Origin: Diplosphaera chodatii
Taxonomy: Eukaryota; Chlorophyta; Trebouxiophyceae; Prasiolales; Stichococcaceae
Length of the DNA: 64,000 nucleotides
Assembly (NCBI GenBank): GCA_032358165.1
Contig: JAALGY010000054.1
Location: 310,001-374,000 of the forward strand
Direction: 5' to 3'
The position numbers were made by a program, and so were the translations under genes. Numbering within the stretch: position 1 is the first letter of the stretch; every line of letters begins with the position of its first letter. Positions 11,599-23,521 of this stretch are shown here, piece by piece. The notes beneath the pieces were generated by a model that worked only from the letters and a program-made list of their open reading frames with translations, made no database searches and was not told the origin of the DNA.

Positions 11599-13283
11599 AT
11601 GGTCAAGCTCACGCTCATCGCCCGCGTCTCGGACGGCCTGCCGCTGGCGGAGGGCTTGGACAGCGACAAGGACCATGAGCTGGCCAACTTCAAGCAGCAG
11701 GCCAAGGTGGGCAGCATGCATGCCGCGTGCAGTTGTCGAGTTGCACAGCAGGCGCCCTGCTGCTCATTGATTCTGTTTCGCACTCACAGCCTCTGCAGCA
11801 TGCAAGCACCCAGCAGTGCAACCCGTAGCCGTGCAGCGCTGCATGCTCATCGACGGGCCGTGCTCACATGGCCGGTGCGCTCAGGAGATGTGATCAGGGT
11901 CTGGTGTTGACGTCACACCCAGCCCACCATGTAACACCTTCACATGTCGCTGCAGGGCCTGTTCAAAAAGATGGCGGAGAGCGGCGCAGGGCAGCCCAAG
12001 CGTATGACGCTGGAGTCGGGGCCCATGGCCTTCCACTACATCCTCGCCAACAACGTGGCATTCCTCACGCTGGCAGACAAGGTGGGACAGGTAGCCCTTG
12101 CAGTTCGTGGTCCAGCGGAGGATGTCTGGTGCTGGAGGGCCGGGACAGATGCGGTGCAATGCTTCCATCAATGGCCCCTCTGATGGCTAGGCTTCGAGGG
12201 AGTTGTGAGGTGTTGTGTCATGCATTGCACGCAGAGCTACCCCCGGAAGCTGGCGTATGAGTACCTAGAGGAGTTGGCCAACGAGTTTGGGCGGCTGTAC
12301 GGCTCACAGGTGGACGCAGTGGCACGGCCATATGCCTTCATCAAGTTCGGTGAGGACGGGTGCTCCCGTTTGCCATGGGGTCTTGAGGAGGTAGGCTGCT
12401 GCTGTTGTGACACTGCACTCGACACCCTTCCCTGCTTCCAGAGCAGAGCTGGTGTCCTGTACTTCATGCAGACACGTTTATCCAGAAGACGAAGAAGCTG
12501 TACGTAGATACTCGCACACAGCGCAACATTGCAAAGCTGAATGCAGACATTGCTGAGGTGCGCCTGAAGCGGCCGCCCGCCATGCCTGTTTCCTCTGCAG
12601 TCCGCCTCACCACACGGCGCTCATGATGGTGCCTGCACCAGGGATGGTGCGTGCACCAGGGACGCTACACTGCGGCCTCAGGGGTTTGCCGACGGCTGCA
12701 GGTGCACTCCATCATGACGCGCAACATCCAGGAGGTGCTAGAGCACGGCGAGCGGCTAGACCGTGAGTCAACTGCATTCATCGGTTGTCGTGCTCATGCC
12801 TCGAGCTGCTTCTTCGGCCTGATGCTACCATTCTGATGATCAGGCCGTGCTCAGGTGTCAGTGCAGCGTGACAACAGCGATCTGCAGTGCATGTTATCAA
12901 TCTGGGAGATCAGGGCATGCCTTCTGGTTGCCCTACAGGGATGACGCAGATGTCTAACACGCTCACGGCAGAGTCGAAACAGTACGCAAACAGAGCAAAG
13001 GAGCTGCAGCGTCAGGTGCGCAGACTTGACTGTAACAGATGTAAACAGGCATTTGCATGCCGGCACACAAACCCACTTTGATACCTGTTTCAGACTTCAG
13101 CCAGTAAGGCATACCTCCTCAAGTCCTTGAGCCATAGCAATGTGGCTGCTGGGCAACGCTGCAGTAACTGAAGACAAGGTTGGGTGTCTGCTGCAGGCCA
13201 TGCTCAGAAAGTACCTGCCATTCGCGGTCATTGGCGGCGTGGTAATACTGTTCCTGTTCTTCCGGCTCGTCTGGTTCCGGTGA
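11599..13283 (+). CDS. SEC22: SEC22 vesicle-trafficking longin R-SNARE
   Basis: ER-Golgi SNARE that drives fusion of COPII and COPI vesicles. Seven exons, 11599-11706, 11956-12081, 12235-12349, 12472-12557, 12702-12762, 12939-13015 and 13197-13283, join in phase to 219 residues, the family's length. The N-terminal longin domain (about 1-125) starts MVKLTLIARVSDGLPLAEG and contains FHYILANNVAFLTLADK and YPRKLAYEYLEELANEFG. The linker DTFIQKTKKLYVDTRTQRNI is the hallmark of Sec22. The SNARE motif (about 132-190) has the zero-layer Arg in the segment IMTRNIQEVLEHGERLDRM. It ends with a single tail-anchor helix (YLPFAVIGGVVILFLFFRLV) before TGA. All introns are GT-AG. It faces the DCAF8-like gene tail to tail. 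Confidence 0.97.
12625..12660 (+). repeat. Two tandem 18-bp units in SEC22 intron 4
   Basis: GATGGTGCCTGCACCAGG is followed directly by the same unit with one change (C to G at base 9). Intronic, with no apparent coding or splicing role. Confidence 0.85.
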
Positions 13284-14051
13284 CGGCGGGCCGCCCAGCT
13301 GGATGCCACAGGCGGAAGCAGGCAGCAGGGGCGTTCGCAGCTTGCCGACCGAGCAGCTGCTGGTGGCGGCAGGTTCATGTCACAGCTGGCGGACGGGTGG
13401 CATACGGCGCAAGGAAGGCGCCCACCCTGCAGTGGTGCCCTGGCATCGTCACTTCCCGATGGGAGCTTCTAGGATGCACTGGGAGGGAGGCTGCCGGGGC
13501 AACAGGTGGCAGGTGGCAGTGCAGGCTCTGAGGCAGTTGGCGGTGCTGTGCTCACGTACGGCGGCGCAGCAGGCGTTGCAGCAGTGAGACAGGCCTTGAT
13601 GGCCAGGTGCAGCAGCTGCAGGGTCTGTAGCACCTGGCCGCTGCTGGAGGCAGCCATGTACTGTAGCAGCTGCCGCTTGCCAGTGTATTGGGGATTGGGG
13701 CGAGACAAGTGTAGTGAATGAAAACCTGGTGTCACGTGAGTGTGAGGGTGCAGTACCGGAATGCTAGCGTCGCTCAAAGCTCGTTTACAACATCCTTCCA
13801 CATCTTCCAACCTCCGATGCCTTGTCATTCGAATGGCTGCTGCTGCCAGCTAGACCAACCCACGCGCCATGTCCCTTCCTGGCAGTTTGTACAATAGTGT
13901 ACATGGAGAGCATGCGACCAGGAATGTTGGAGACAGACTATCACTGGGTTGTACAAGTGCTGCGGCCTCTTGCTACACCCGACTTTCGCTCCCTGCCTAG
14001 CCTCTGCTGCATCCCCACCGCATTCCTGGTCTGAAAAATACAGCCAGCATC
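13284..14051. other. Convergent 3' region between SEC22 and the DCAF8-like gene
   Basis: Both flanking genes end here, so this is 3' UTR and spacer. No gene is seen. It contains the minus-strand TGTAA motif listed separately. I found no TGTAA downstream of SEC22. Confidence 0.5.
13785..13789 (-). terminator. Putative polyadenylation signal of the DCAF8-like gene
   Basis: TGTAA on the minus strand about 260 bases after the stop at 14052. Confidence 0.35.
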
Positions 14052-17000
14052 CTACTCCCGAGCGTCTGCCCAGTCGCCGCCGCTGCTGGCCTCCTCCCAG
14101 CGGGTGTCACCATCCGAGTCTTCACCGCCATCTGGCTCTGCATGCTGCTGCTGCTCGGCCTCCATACCATCACTGTAATCGCTGTCGGACCGTTCATGAG
14201 CGCTGCTGCTGGCGAGTGCATCCTCGTCCTCCTCGTCTTCCGCCGAGCTGCAGGCGTATGTGAAGACATTTGCTGCCGACACGAGTCTGTACATTGCTGT
14301 GCAAACAAGCAGCAGGTGGCACTGCATATGACACATAGAGCGGCCTGCAGCCGACCTCTGGATGCCGCCGAACAGCGCGCCGCCGTGAGCGGCCAGCAGC
14401 TGCGTCAGCATGCGCGGCGTGATGACCACCTGGGCACGAGGGCATGTAGGTTGCATGTCAGCAGTCGTGTGCTTGTCACGACTGATCAGCCTGCTACATG
14501 TCCTACCAAACCTAAGTGGGCTTGCGGAAGTGACCAACAGCGCCGAGTGCACACAGCTGGGAGACAGCACCAGGATTGCCGCACACAATCGATACTGCTC
14601 CTTGGTGCCGCCAAGCTCTGTGTAGTGCACTCGACGCTTGGCACAAGGCGTCCAGCCTGTGGGTGCTGGAGAATGCAGGACGTTAAGCCCTGTCCCCACG
14701 ACGTCACCTGCTGCATTGCGCGGGACCGCCCGCGGCCGGCGCTGTTGTCCCGCAGCAGCCGCTGCACCGCCGGCGACTTGGCGGGTTCCCGCGCCCTCTC
14801 CGCAGTCGGCGCCCAGATCTTGACATCGTTGTCGATGCCTGCAGTGTCAGCAGCCCACCCAGGTTCACGAGGTGCGCCTGGGTGTGTTTGTAGAAGCCCT
14901 GAGTCGCTGTCGCCCCAATTTCTGGGGCTGTGGGACGCTGAAGCACATGCCCATGTGAGCAGGGTGGGCCCGTCCAGTGAGATGGCGGGCCGGACGCACC
15001 CGAGGTGGTGAGGGTGAGCGGCAGCGTGGGGTGCTGCTCCAGGCAGTTGACCACGTGGTTGTCGCCCAGCAGGCACGCCCGCAGCCGCCCGCCCGCCTGC
15101 AGGGGCGCCACGACACGGGTGTCAGGGTGCACGCTGTCAGCTGGACAGGCTGGGCCCAATTAAGCGTGCCCATCAAGCGGCCGTAGCTCGCTTCGTTCCG
15201 CGATGCCAACCGGCTTCCGAGCCGTCGCTCTTTCTGAGACGAGCTAGGAGAGAATGCGATGCTGGTGATGGACAGTGATACCGCGGCCAGAATGGGCTGC
15301 AGAGGGTGCCCAGTGTTGCGCGGTCAGCACAAGCCATCACCAGGGGCCTATGCAACACCACTTAAACAAGAATCCTTCGAAAGAAGTGGAGCGCCTTGGG
15401 TAGACTCTTAGTCCAAGTCAAGGCAAGGCAGTCAGTTAAGGATGAGGATGAGGTGTGGGCGACATTCTACAGCTCGTGAGCTCAATGCAGAAGCGCAGCG
15501 TCGCACCTTGTCCCAGATGAAGATGTGGCCGCAGTCGCTGCCCGACATCACATACTCGTCCTCGGCGCCGCAGAACGCGATGCCCTTCACCGTCTGCGCA
15601 TTCCGGTGGCCTGCAATGGGCCAGGGATCCTGAAAATGTTTCCACAGGTTTGAGTGCCGAGGTTCGTCGTCAGCGTGCCCCATCACAAGGGGGTCCAGCA
15701 CCGGGTGTGGCGCAGTGTGCGCACCGGTGTAGCGCTGCAGCACTTCGTCAGGCAGGTTCTCGTCCGGCGGCTCCTCCTCTGCCTCCCACTCATCCTCCTC
15801 TTCCTCTGCAAAGATGAAACATTCGCAGCCTTGGTCAGCATGGTCAACCTGTACAACAGCCTCACTTCGCCTCGGGTGGGTTTGATGGGCAACCCGAGAT
15901 CCTCTTGCACAGCATGCAGCCTCAGCCCCCCTGGCAGCAGGTTGGCAGCGGTGCCGCCCGCGGCTCACCGTCAGAGGATCCGGGCACCACTGCGCCCTGC
16001 CGCAGGAGGCGCGCCGGCAGCATGAACGCGTTGCGCCGCCGGCGCTGCTGCCTGGGGGGCGGGTGGTGCTCCTCGCTCCAAGGGTCTGGCCGCGTACCTG
16101 TGAGCGACAGGTGTGCCGTGTCCTCTGTGCGCAATGCTCGTGCCGACGCTGCAGCTCACTGCTGCACTTCTGCATGAGCGATTGTCTCTGGCGTCACCGC
16201 CCACAGAACAGTGATCAGCCAGCACCTTCTCTGGCGGGCGGGTTGCCAGGCGGAGGGGGCGGCGGCGGGGCGGCGGGCGGCGGCGCCGGCCCAATGAACC
16301 CAGGCGGCTGCTGCCCGGCTGCCGCCGCGCTGCCGGCCTGCGCGCTGCTGTGCTGTGCGACATCCGCCGCTGGGCCTGCTGCCTCCCGCCCTGCTGCCGC
16401 CCGCCGCCTGTGCCGCTCCTGCATCTCTGCTGCCAGCGTGAACGCCGAGCGCAGCTGCAGCGGACCGGTCGCGGCCGTGTAGGTGTTTCGCGGATCCGCA
16501 GCCCAGCCATCTGCTGCGTCGACATGAGGCGCAGCGGCTGCATCGGTGGTGGCAGCCGCACCTGGGTAGGGCGGAAGAATGTTGGTTCAGAGAACGTTCC
16601 AATCATTCGGACATATGAGTCAAGTCACCCTGAGCGGATCACACGCCACGATGGTTTCACTGCCTCACAGTGGTCCCCGCGTTGGTCCCCTTGCCGGGAG
16701 CGCTTTGTCGGGCTGCTGCCGTCCCTCGTCTGGGCAGGAGTGCTGCCGTTTGTGGCGCCCGCACCCCCGCCCCCGCCGATGGCGTCGCGGCTGCGGCTGC
16801 CGCCGGGCTGCGCCCGGCTGTGCTGCTCTGCTGCAAAGAGGTACACGTCCTGCGCACATACATGCATGTCTGCATGGTTTGTCATGCATGAGCAGCCACC
16901 AGCTGTTGAGCTGTGTTGTATGTGTGGACTTGCTTTGTTGCCAGTCTCTGAAATTCCTGCCCCATTGGCTGGACTGCGGGTGCATAGCCGTAACCCCTCC

Positions 17001-19804
17001 CCAGCCACTTGACCAGGCCCACTCTATGCACAACACCATCTTGCTGGCATGTGATGTCCGGTGCAGCAGCTGGGGAGGCAGCAGTGTGCACGAAGCACAG
17101 CTGGCCGCATGGTGGCAGGGTACTGATGTGGTCAAAGCAGGAGCAGCACATCAAATCGGTGTCGGGCCACAGCAGTTGCGCTTGCGCTTGACACACTCCT
17201 CTTCTATCATCCTGCGGCAGCTGTCCGGCTATGTGTGTCACAATAGGCAGGAGCTCGTGGTTTGCCACCTACAAGCTATGATATCTGAGCAACACTATTA
17301 GATATGAGGTGTCGCTTGCCTCGTCGTTGTAGGTGGCCACGATTTCGCCCTGGCGGCTGAACATGGCGCATGTGACGTGCATGGAGGTGGCGCGCCCCCC
17401 GCGCCGCTTCATGTGGCTGGGCGCCAGCTGACGCACCTGCACGAGGGGCAAGCAGGCTCCTAGACATGGTCGCCACACCGTTCTCCGCCTGCACAGTGCG
17501 CCTATGGACGGCGGTTTGAGCTCAGACAGTTGGGAACATGCAAAGCAGTCGGTGTACTAGGGAGCTGCCATATCGTGGAGGTCCACAGGCTGCCCTTCTA
17601 TTGCAGTCATCAAGATGTCAATCTTTCCGCAGCTGCTATGGTGCTTAAAACTGTCAGCTGCACAGGTTGCCACACCGGCTGGGCAATGGACGCTGCCGAG
17701 TTGCCTGCGGCGCGCCGGCTGTCGTACACGCGGACTGTCTGGTCGCTGGCGCCGACCACGAACTGCCACGGGCGCGCGGCGTTGCAGTGGATCGAGTTCA
17801 GCTCGATGGCTGTGCTGTACTGCAGGGCAAGGCAGGAGCGTGTAAGTGGCGCGATGGCAAGGTGCAGGTTGCACAGGAAGGCAGACATGTATGGCTGATG
17901 ATCTGCTGTTATGAATGTGGCAGAGCATATTGCAACTTGATCTGGCACATTCCACAATCCCATACACGGATAGCCCACGGCACTTGCGGCCGACGAGGCT
18001 ACACCATTCTAGGAGACTGCAATGTGCCGAGTGATCACTGGGACACAAGGAGATGGGGCCGCTGATGAGATTGCACAGCACCACTGATGGGTGCAGTCCG
18101 TAGTGGGAGGTTGAGTCTCACCGCTGAGGCTGGCCGCTGGCGGCAGACCAGCAGCCGGCGCCCCGGGCTGGACTGCGCCCGCAGGTCGAAGTGCCGCACC
18201 TGCGAGGTGACCCACACACTGAGGTCAATGTGGGCACGCCAAGGGTTAGTACGTCAGCTGCTTGACGATGCCAAGGCTGAGATACAGCCAACTCGGATGC
18301 AGCGGTTTGTTCAGGTGCAAAAGGTGCAAAAGGGCATATGTATACCTGGCCGTGTTGCCACCACTGGCAGGCAATTACTCAACTTCCGTGTGATCAGGAC
18401 CATGCAGCTGCTCAGGCAGGACAGCATGTGCATGCCACACAGCAGCTCCGACAGCTCATTGTGCATGCGGGCGCCTCAGGCAGGCCAGCATGCTCGATTC
18501 GCACGGCAGCGGCTGCAGCATTCTCAAGCAAGGCAAGAATCGCAGCGTCTCACCGCGCCGTCCTCGCCGCAGGACAGGAAGCAGGTGGGCGCCTCCGGCT
18601 CCAGGGCCAGCTTGTGCGCGCGCCCCGAGTGCTGCGCCAGCCGCTGCGTCTCCACCCGCCCGCCCTCCGACACATGCCCAACACGGACCTGCAGTGCAGA
18701 GTAACTTATTTCTTTTATTTCTTCGTGGCATTCACATGTTGCGCAGGCTTTACACTCGTGCTGTGCCAAGCACGCTGGCATTTGTGTGGGGTGCACATGA
18801 CGTGTTGCGAGCACTGCATGTGGAGAATGCCTCTCCTCAGCACATGAAGTGCTTCGTTGCACATCCGTTAGCATGCTTGTTGCTGACCTGACCATCGGCC
18901 GCGCACGACACGATGGTGGCATCGTTGGAGTTCGGCAGAGCGCGGGCTTGGAACACGTTGTTCCGGTGCCCGCTGTTATACCTGAGCTTCTGCTTCCCTG
19001 AGCATCGTGTGGGGATGAATGCCAAGGATCAAAAGAGAGTATGCGTTTGCTGTCTGCTGCAGACACAGCACCACCACTCACGAAGGCAGCTCAGTTCGTG
19101 CAGCACAGGCAAGCCTCACCGTGTGCCCAATCCCAGTGAATGATCTGCATATCAACCCCCAAAAGCTCAGCTTGTGTAACAATTACTCACAGTAGAAGTC
19201 GCACCCAATGTCTTAAATGGCTGTCCACAAGCGCCTGTGGATCATCTCACCTTGTGATCGTCAGATCCCGACAGCAGACCCGCGCCAGAGGGTGTGAAGC
19301 ACTGCGGAAGAAGCAAACACCGGCTCATTGGTGCCGCAACATGGCGCTGGCGGAGTACGGTACACCAGCTGCGACACAAGCCATGTTTGTGCAGCACAGG
19401 GCTGTGCGTATATCGATCAGTTGCCCACTGAGTGTGAGCAACAATAGTGCATGATGCTGCACTGCGTGTGTACCATGTCGGAGCATGCTGAGGAGGCAGG
19501 TGTATGCAGGTTTTGTGGGTTGCTGCAACCCCAATCAGGCAGCTTTGCATGGTGTACGGCAGCACATGCTTGCCAACGCCACCGATATGTGAGTACTGTG
19601 CAACAATGATCAAGTTTTGCCAGAAGCTGTGGGTACTCAAACACCACCGAGCCCACGCACCGCGGTGTTCACACAGCCGGCATGTCCGTCGAGCACTTGT
19701 TGCCGTTCGAGGCGCTGCACAAGATCACTCTCGGCTGAGGCCCGACGCTGCAGCTGCCGACTGCTAACTCTCCGACATTGGCGCTCCTGATGAGCTGCAT
19801 ACAT
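14052..19804 (-). CDS. DCAF8-type WD40 protein (CUL4-DDB1 substrate receptor family)
   Basis: Plant and animal DCAF8 proteins are WD40 substrate receptors of CUL4-DDB1 ubiquitin ligases. The start is the ATG at 19804 (MYAAHQERQ), leading into [20 protein letters not shown] and GCVNT, the conserved entry to repeat 1. Successive exons give [17 protein letters not shown] (about 19309-19255), [20 protein letters not shown] and [11 protein letters not shown] (18985-18885), [20 protein letters not shown] (18650-18560), FDLR (18180), [20 protein letters not shown] (17800-17740), [14 protein letters not shown] (17360-17320), [20 protein letters not shown] and [15 protein letters not shown] (15630-15510), [19 protein letters not shown] (15090-15010) and [11 protein letters not shown] (14840-14800). 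An acidic Ser/Glu/Asp tail ([13 protein letters not shown]) precedes the TAG at 14052. The order matches DCAF8 throughout. The acidic insert at about 15800-15750 is less conserved. Exon ends are approximate. Confidence 0.87.
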
Positions 19805-20068
19805 GTTCCTCTCGTTCCTCAGTCAGTCACACGAGCCGTTGCCATTGCCACCGTCTTGACTTGTAATACAATAGTCTGGTGCGCTGATGTTGAGACCGTC
19901 AAGCCCGCAACTGTACGTGGGCAAGTGCGCTGCGCGAAGCTGCATGCAGATGTCCTGCCCTGTAGCACTGCTCACGTGCACCAAGATCAGTCTGAAAGCC
20001 TGAATCCACAGGCGGCCTGATGAAGCGGCAAACTGCACTTGCACTACAGCTGTAGACCCTTTAGAAGC
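19805..20068. promoter_or_regulatory. Short divergent promoter region (DCAF8-like / TauE-SafE)
   Basis: Only 264 bases separate two divergent start codons, so promoter elements of both genes must lie here or overlap the 5' UTRs. No distinct element is recognised. Confidence 0.4.
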
Positions 20069-23000
20069 ATGTCTCGAAGACGGCAGCATTCGGCCCTGTG
20101 CGCGGCTGTGTTCTATTATTCGATTATTGCTGCATGCGGTGCAGTGACGCAGCCGGTGCAGCACATCTTACAGAACGACGATCTGCCAGGTCACAGGTGC
20201 AGATGATCTGACTAGTATCTTGATGACTTATCGAGCATCTTGTCTGCATGCTCAAGGTTTGCACATACTGCCTGCATGCACATGACGGCAACAAGAGGAT
20301 GTGTGCCTCATCGCAGGGTGCCATCCCAGCATCCAAGTGCGATCTCGCAGCACGATGCCGTTGGGCAGGACCTCCAGCACCATAAATCACTGCACAAACA
20401 GCACCATAGGCAGCCCAGCGGCCCCGGCGTGCACTCGCGCTTCAGATGGACGCACCGGAACAGCGCGGCCGCCGTGTGCATAGCAATCGTGCGTCATGAG
20501 CTCTTGGTGCCTGATTGACGGGTTGACGAAATCGGTCCAAGCCAACCAGTCTTGCAGGATTGTTTGCGCACAGTGTGCTTCTGCCCTGTAGCAGAGTCCA
20601 CAGCTTGAGCACACCGCTGATGCCTTCTTGGCATCATCAAACCTGCTGTTCTGCTGTCCTCGCTGCAGTGCGCAATGCTGGCCAATGCCGTGGGGATTGG
20701 TGGCGGGCCGTTGTTTGTGCCCATCCTTGCGACGATCGTTGGCGTGGGTGCGATGCACAGTGCAGCAACCCTATCTCTGTCAGCACTGAAGACTCACTAT
20801 GCGAGCAAGCGTGTGATCAAAGATGTGCGTTTTGCAGTGCTGATTTGGATAAGCTGAGAAGCGAGGTTGTTGCATGCAGACCTGCGCCTGGTGCCAGGGC
20901 TGTCGCATGCCATCATCACCAGCGGCGCAATCGCATCCTGCGCATTTGGCCTCGCGCAGCGCTCGCCAGTGGACCCCGACAAGCCGCTGCTGTCATTCGA
21001 CATCGCGCTCACGCTCGTGCCTGCCATACTCCTTGGAGTGTCATTTGTGCGTTACCTCTAACTCTGTGCCCTGTGCGACATGACGGTCGTCCTGCAGTGC
21101 ATGTATGCCCTGTGCTTTACCGGTCCGGGACCGCAGTTCATGGAGTGTGAGCGCACGCATATAAGGTGGCCGCACGTCGGCCTCGGCATATGAGCAAGAT
21201 CAACCTGTGTCCTGCAGGGTGTCTTGGCGGCGCCAATGATTCCGGAGTGGCTGCAGACGGCGCTGCTGACTGTGCTGCTAGCATACGTCACGGGCAAAAC
21301 GTTCGCCAAAGGGCAGCAGCAAAGGCAGAAGGAGAGGCACAGCCTGCAGACAGTGCCACAGCCAACAGCCAGGTGCATCCAGGCGCACACATGCATCTGC
21401 TTCCCGCACATCAATCAACATGGTGCACACGGTCTTGCTTGCGGACGAGCCTCACTTGCCTGTAGCCATCAGGAGTGACTGCCCTGATGTGCACAAGTGC
21501 CGCTTGAAAGACCCCCGACTGCAGTGCCTGCTTCCAGTGGGCGACCTGGCAGTTCGTCGGACTGCTGCAACAGCAAACATCAGTCAGGGTGGCACTTGCT
21601 GCCGTCATCTGCCGCAGGCACACGAGTGATGGCCTGCAGGAGCCACTGCTGGGGGGCAGCATTGGGCACCGCGCATCACTTGACGGGGGGCGCACCGCTG
21701 CCGATCTGGCGATGTGCGCTGCGGAGGCGGCGGCGGCAGAGACGGCCGAGGCCGATGCGCCTGGGCAGGCGTCCTTTCTGGCTCGTGTACCCTGGGCCAA
21801 GGTACGCTGCTGGTTGGCCTCACCGTCCTGTCATAACTATCCTTGGATCAGGAGTAGGGATACTTGATGCATCGATATCACCTGTCTCGCGTGGCCAGAC
21901 CACAACCTCTTTGAGAAAATAGTTTGCCTGCCTTTCAGGTGGCAGCCCTGGTGGCACTGTGGGCAGCGTTCCTGGTGCTGCAGCTTGCTAAGGCGCGGCA
22001 TGCCCGCTGCAGCTGGGCTTTTGCAGCAGCCATGGTGGCGCAGGCGGTGCTCTTGGCGGCGGCGGCAGCTGCCTATGTCGTGCATCAGGTGAGCCCTTCC
22101 GCACGGCTCATGTCAGCCCTGCTAAGATACTAGCATGGAACAGAGCCCAAATCAACTGCATCACCAATTTGTGAGAACTAAAGTGCTCGAGAGCGGCGTT
22201 TGACAGTCTTTCTTTCATTCGAAGGCATCACGCAGTTGACCAAAGGCTGACCGTTGCAAGGAAGAATGATCTCCTCACATCCGTCTCTTGCAGTCGATGA
22301 GTGCTGCGCACAGCCCAGCCAGCGTCGACCCGCAGCTTCGGAAGCTGATGTCGCTGTCTGGCGGCAGCGGCGGCAGCGGCGGCAGCAGAAGCACCCTGAA
22401 TGCACTCACTGCAGTCGCAACAGCAGTGGCAGCAGCAGGCTTCGTCGCAGGCAGGCTAGCAACCCAAGATCAGACGCTGACCTAGACAGCCGTGCTTCTG
22501 ACCAGCACTGGGCACCACACTAGCTGTTCATGCAAGATGCACATACCTTTGCTGTTGCCAGAGCTTCTGTTGTATTCTGATGCTGTCTGCTCTGCCACAG
22601 GGCTGCTGGGGGTCGGCGGCGCCGTGCTGTTCAACCCCCTGCTCCTGGAGCTGGGCGTGCAGCCGCAGGTTGCGGCCTCCACAGCGGTGCCCGCTTTTCT
22701 CCTGACCTCAAGCTTCGCACCAATGTCAGCTGGTGATGCTTGCGTGCTGGGCAGAGGGTGGTGCTCATGTGCGGCTGGTCAGGCAAGGTCCTATGCCCAC
22801 CGCAAGCACACGTGCCTGCAGGTGCTCATCGTGCTGTTCGGCAGCTCCAGCGTGATGCTGTCCTACTGGTTCAACGGCATGCTGAACCTCAGCTACGCAG
22901 CAGTGCGTTCCTTGTTGCACAGTGTTGCTATGTGTCCCTTGTACAACAACTTGCACCGCCATGCATTGGTGCCCTTGCCCATGCCATTATCCGTTTCCCA

Positions 23001-23521
23001 CCCCAGTGAAGCTGCATGCTCTGATGCTACCATGCTGGCAGGCCAAAACTATCGCAGACTCTACAATCCTTTTGCAAGCCACATCTCCCAGTCTGCTGCT
23101 CCACCCCGCAGGCCTTCGCCCCCATAGCCTTCTGCTCCGCGCTGCTGGGGGTGTCTGTCGTGGGGTGGGCCGTGCGCCGCTCGGGCCGCGCCAGCATCCT
23201 CGTCTTGCTCATGGTCCGTAGCTTGTCCAGCTAGCCCTGCCTCTGATCCGCTGTTGCACCTGGCATTTGCAGCCAGTGTCAGCCAGCGCTTGCAGAGTGT
23301 CCCTCCAGAGTGCGTGTAGTCGACAGCAAAAGACGCCCATGCGATGTGCTCTAGCTGCGATCAACACTAGCTGCGATCAACACGGACGTGCGTGTGTCTT
23401 GTGCGTTCAGGCGGGTGTGATTGCCACCGGCGGGGTTGCCACAGCAGTTTTTGGTGGGCAGCGCGCCTGGCACGACTTTCAGCAGGGTGACACTGGGTTT
23501 CATTCATTCTGTGCGGCATGA
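20069..23521 (+). CDS. TauE/SafE-family membrane transporter (plant type)
   Basis: A multi-exon membrane protein of the sulfite exporter TauE/SafE family, which exports sulfur-containing anions in bacteria; the plant members are poorly characterised. The ATG at 20069 begins a signal-like segment (LCAAVFYYSIIAACGAVTQP; donor near 20189). The first family repeat has NAVGIGGGPLFVPILATIVG (20680-20745), LSHAIITSGAIASCAFGLAQ (20898-20960), PLLSFDIALTLVPAILLGVS and IPEWLQTALLTVLLAYVTG (21237-21295). A hydrophilic loop follows, with a GGSGGSGGSRS stretch near 22360-22390. The second repeat starts with GLLGVGGAVLFNPLLLELGV (22600) and continues FGSSSVMLSYWFNGMLNLSY, FAPIAFCSALLGVSVVGWAV and AGVIATGGVATAVFGG, ending at TGA 23519-23521. 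The paired GxGGG/GxGGA elements are diagnostic. The join between about 20770 and 20897 lacks an obvious GT donor in phase, so one exon border is unresolved. Substrate cannot be inferred. Confidence 0.88.
23351..23383 (+). repeat. Tandem 16-bp repeat in a TauE/SafE intron
   Basis: CTAGCTGCGATCAACA occurs twice head to tail, followed by a shared C, just upstream of the last exon's acceptor. A recent small duplication is the simplest reading. Confidence 0.9.

Noticed and set aside
14142..15011. Plus-strand ORF of 289 codons
   Set aside because: Overlaps DCAF8-like exons on the other strand that have clear WD40 homology. The plus frame has no motif.
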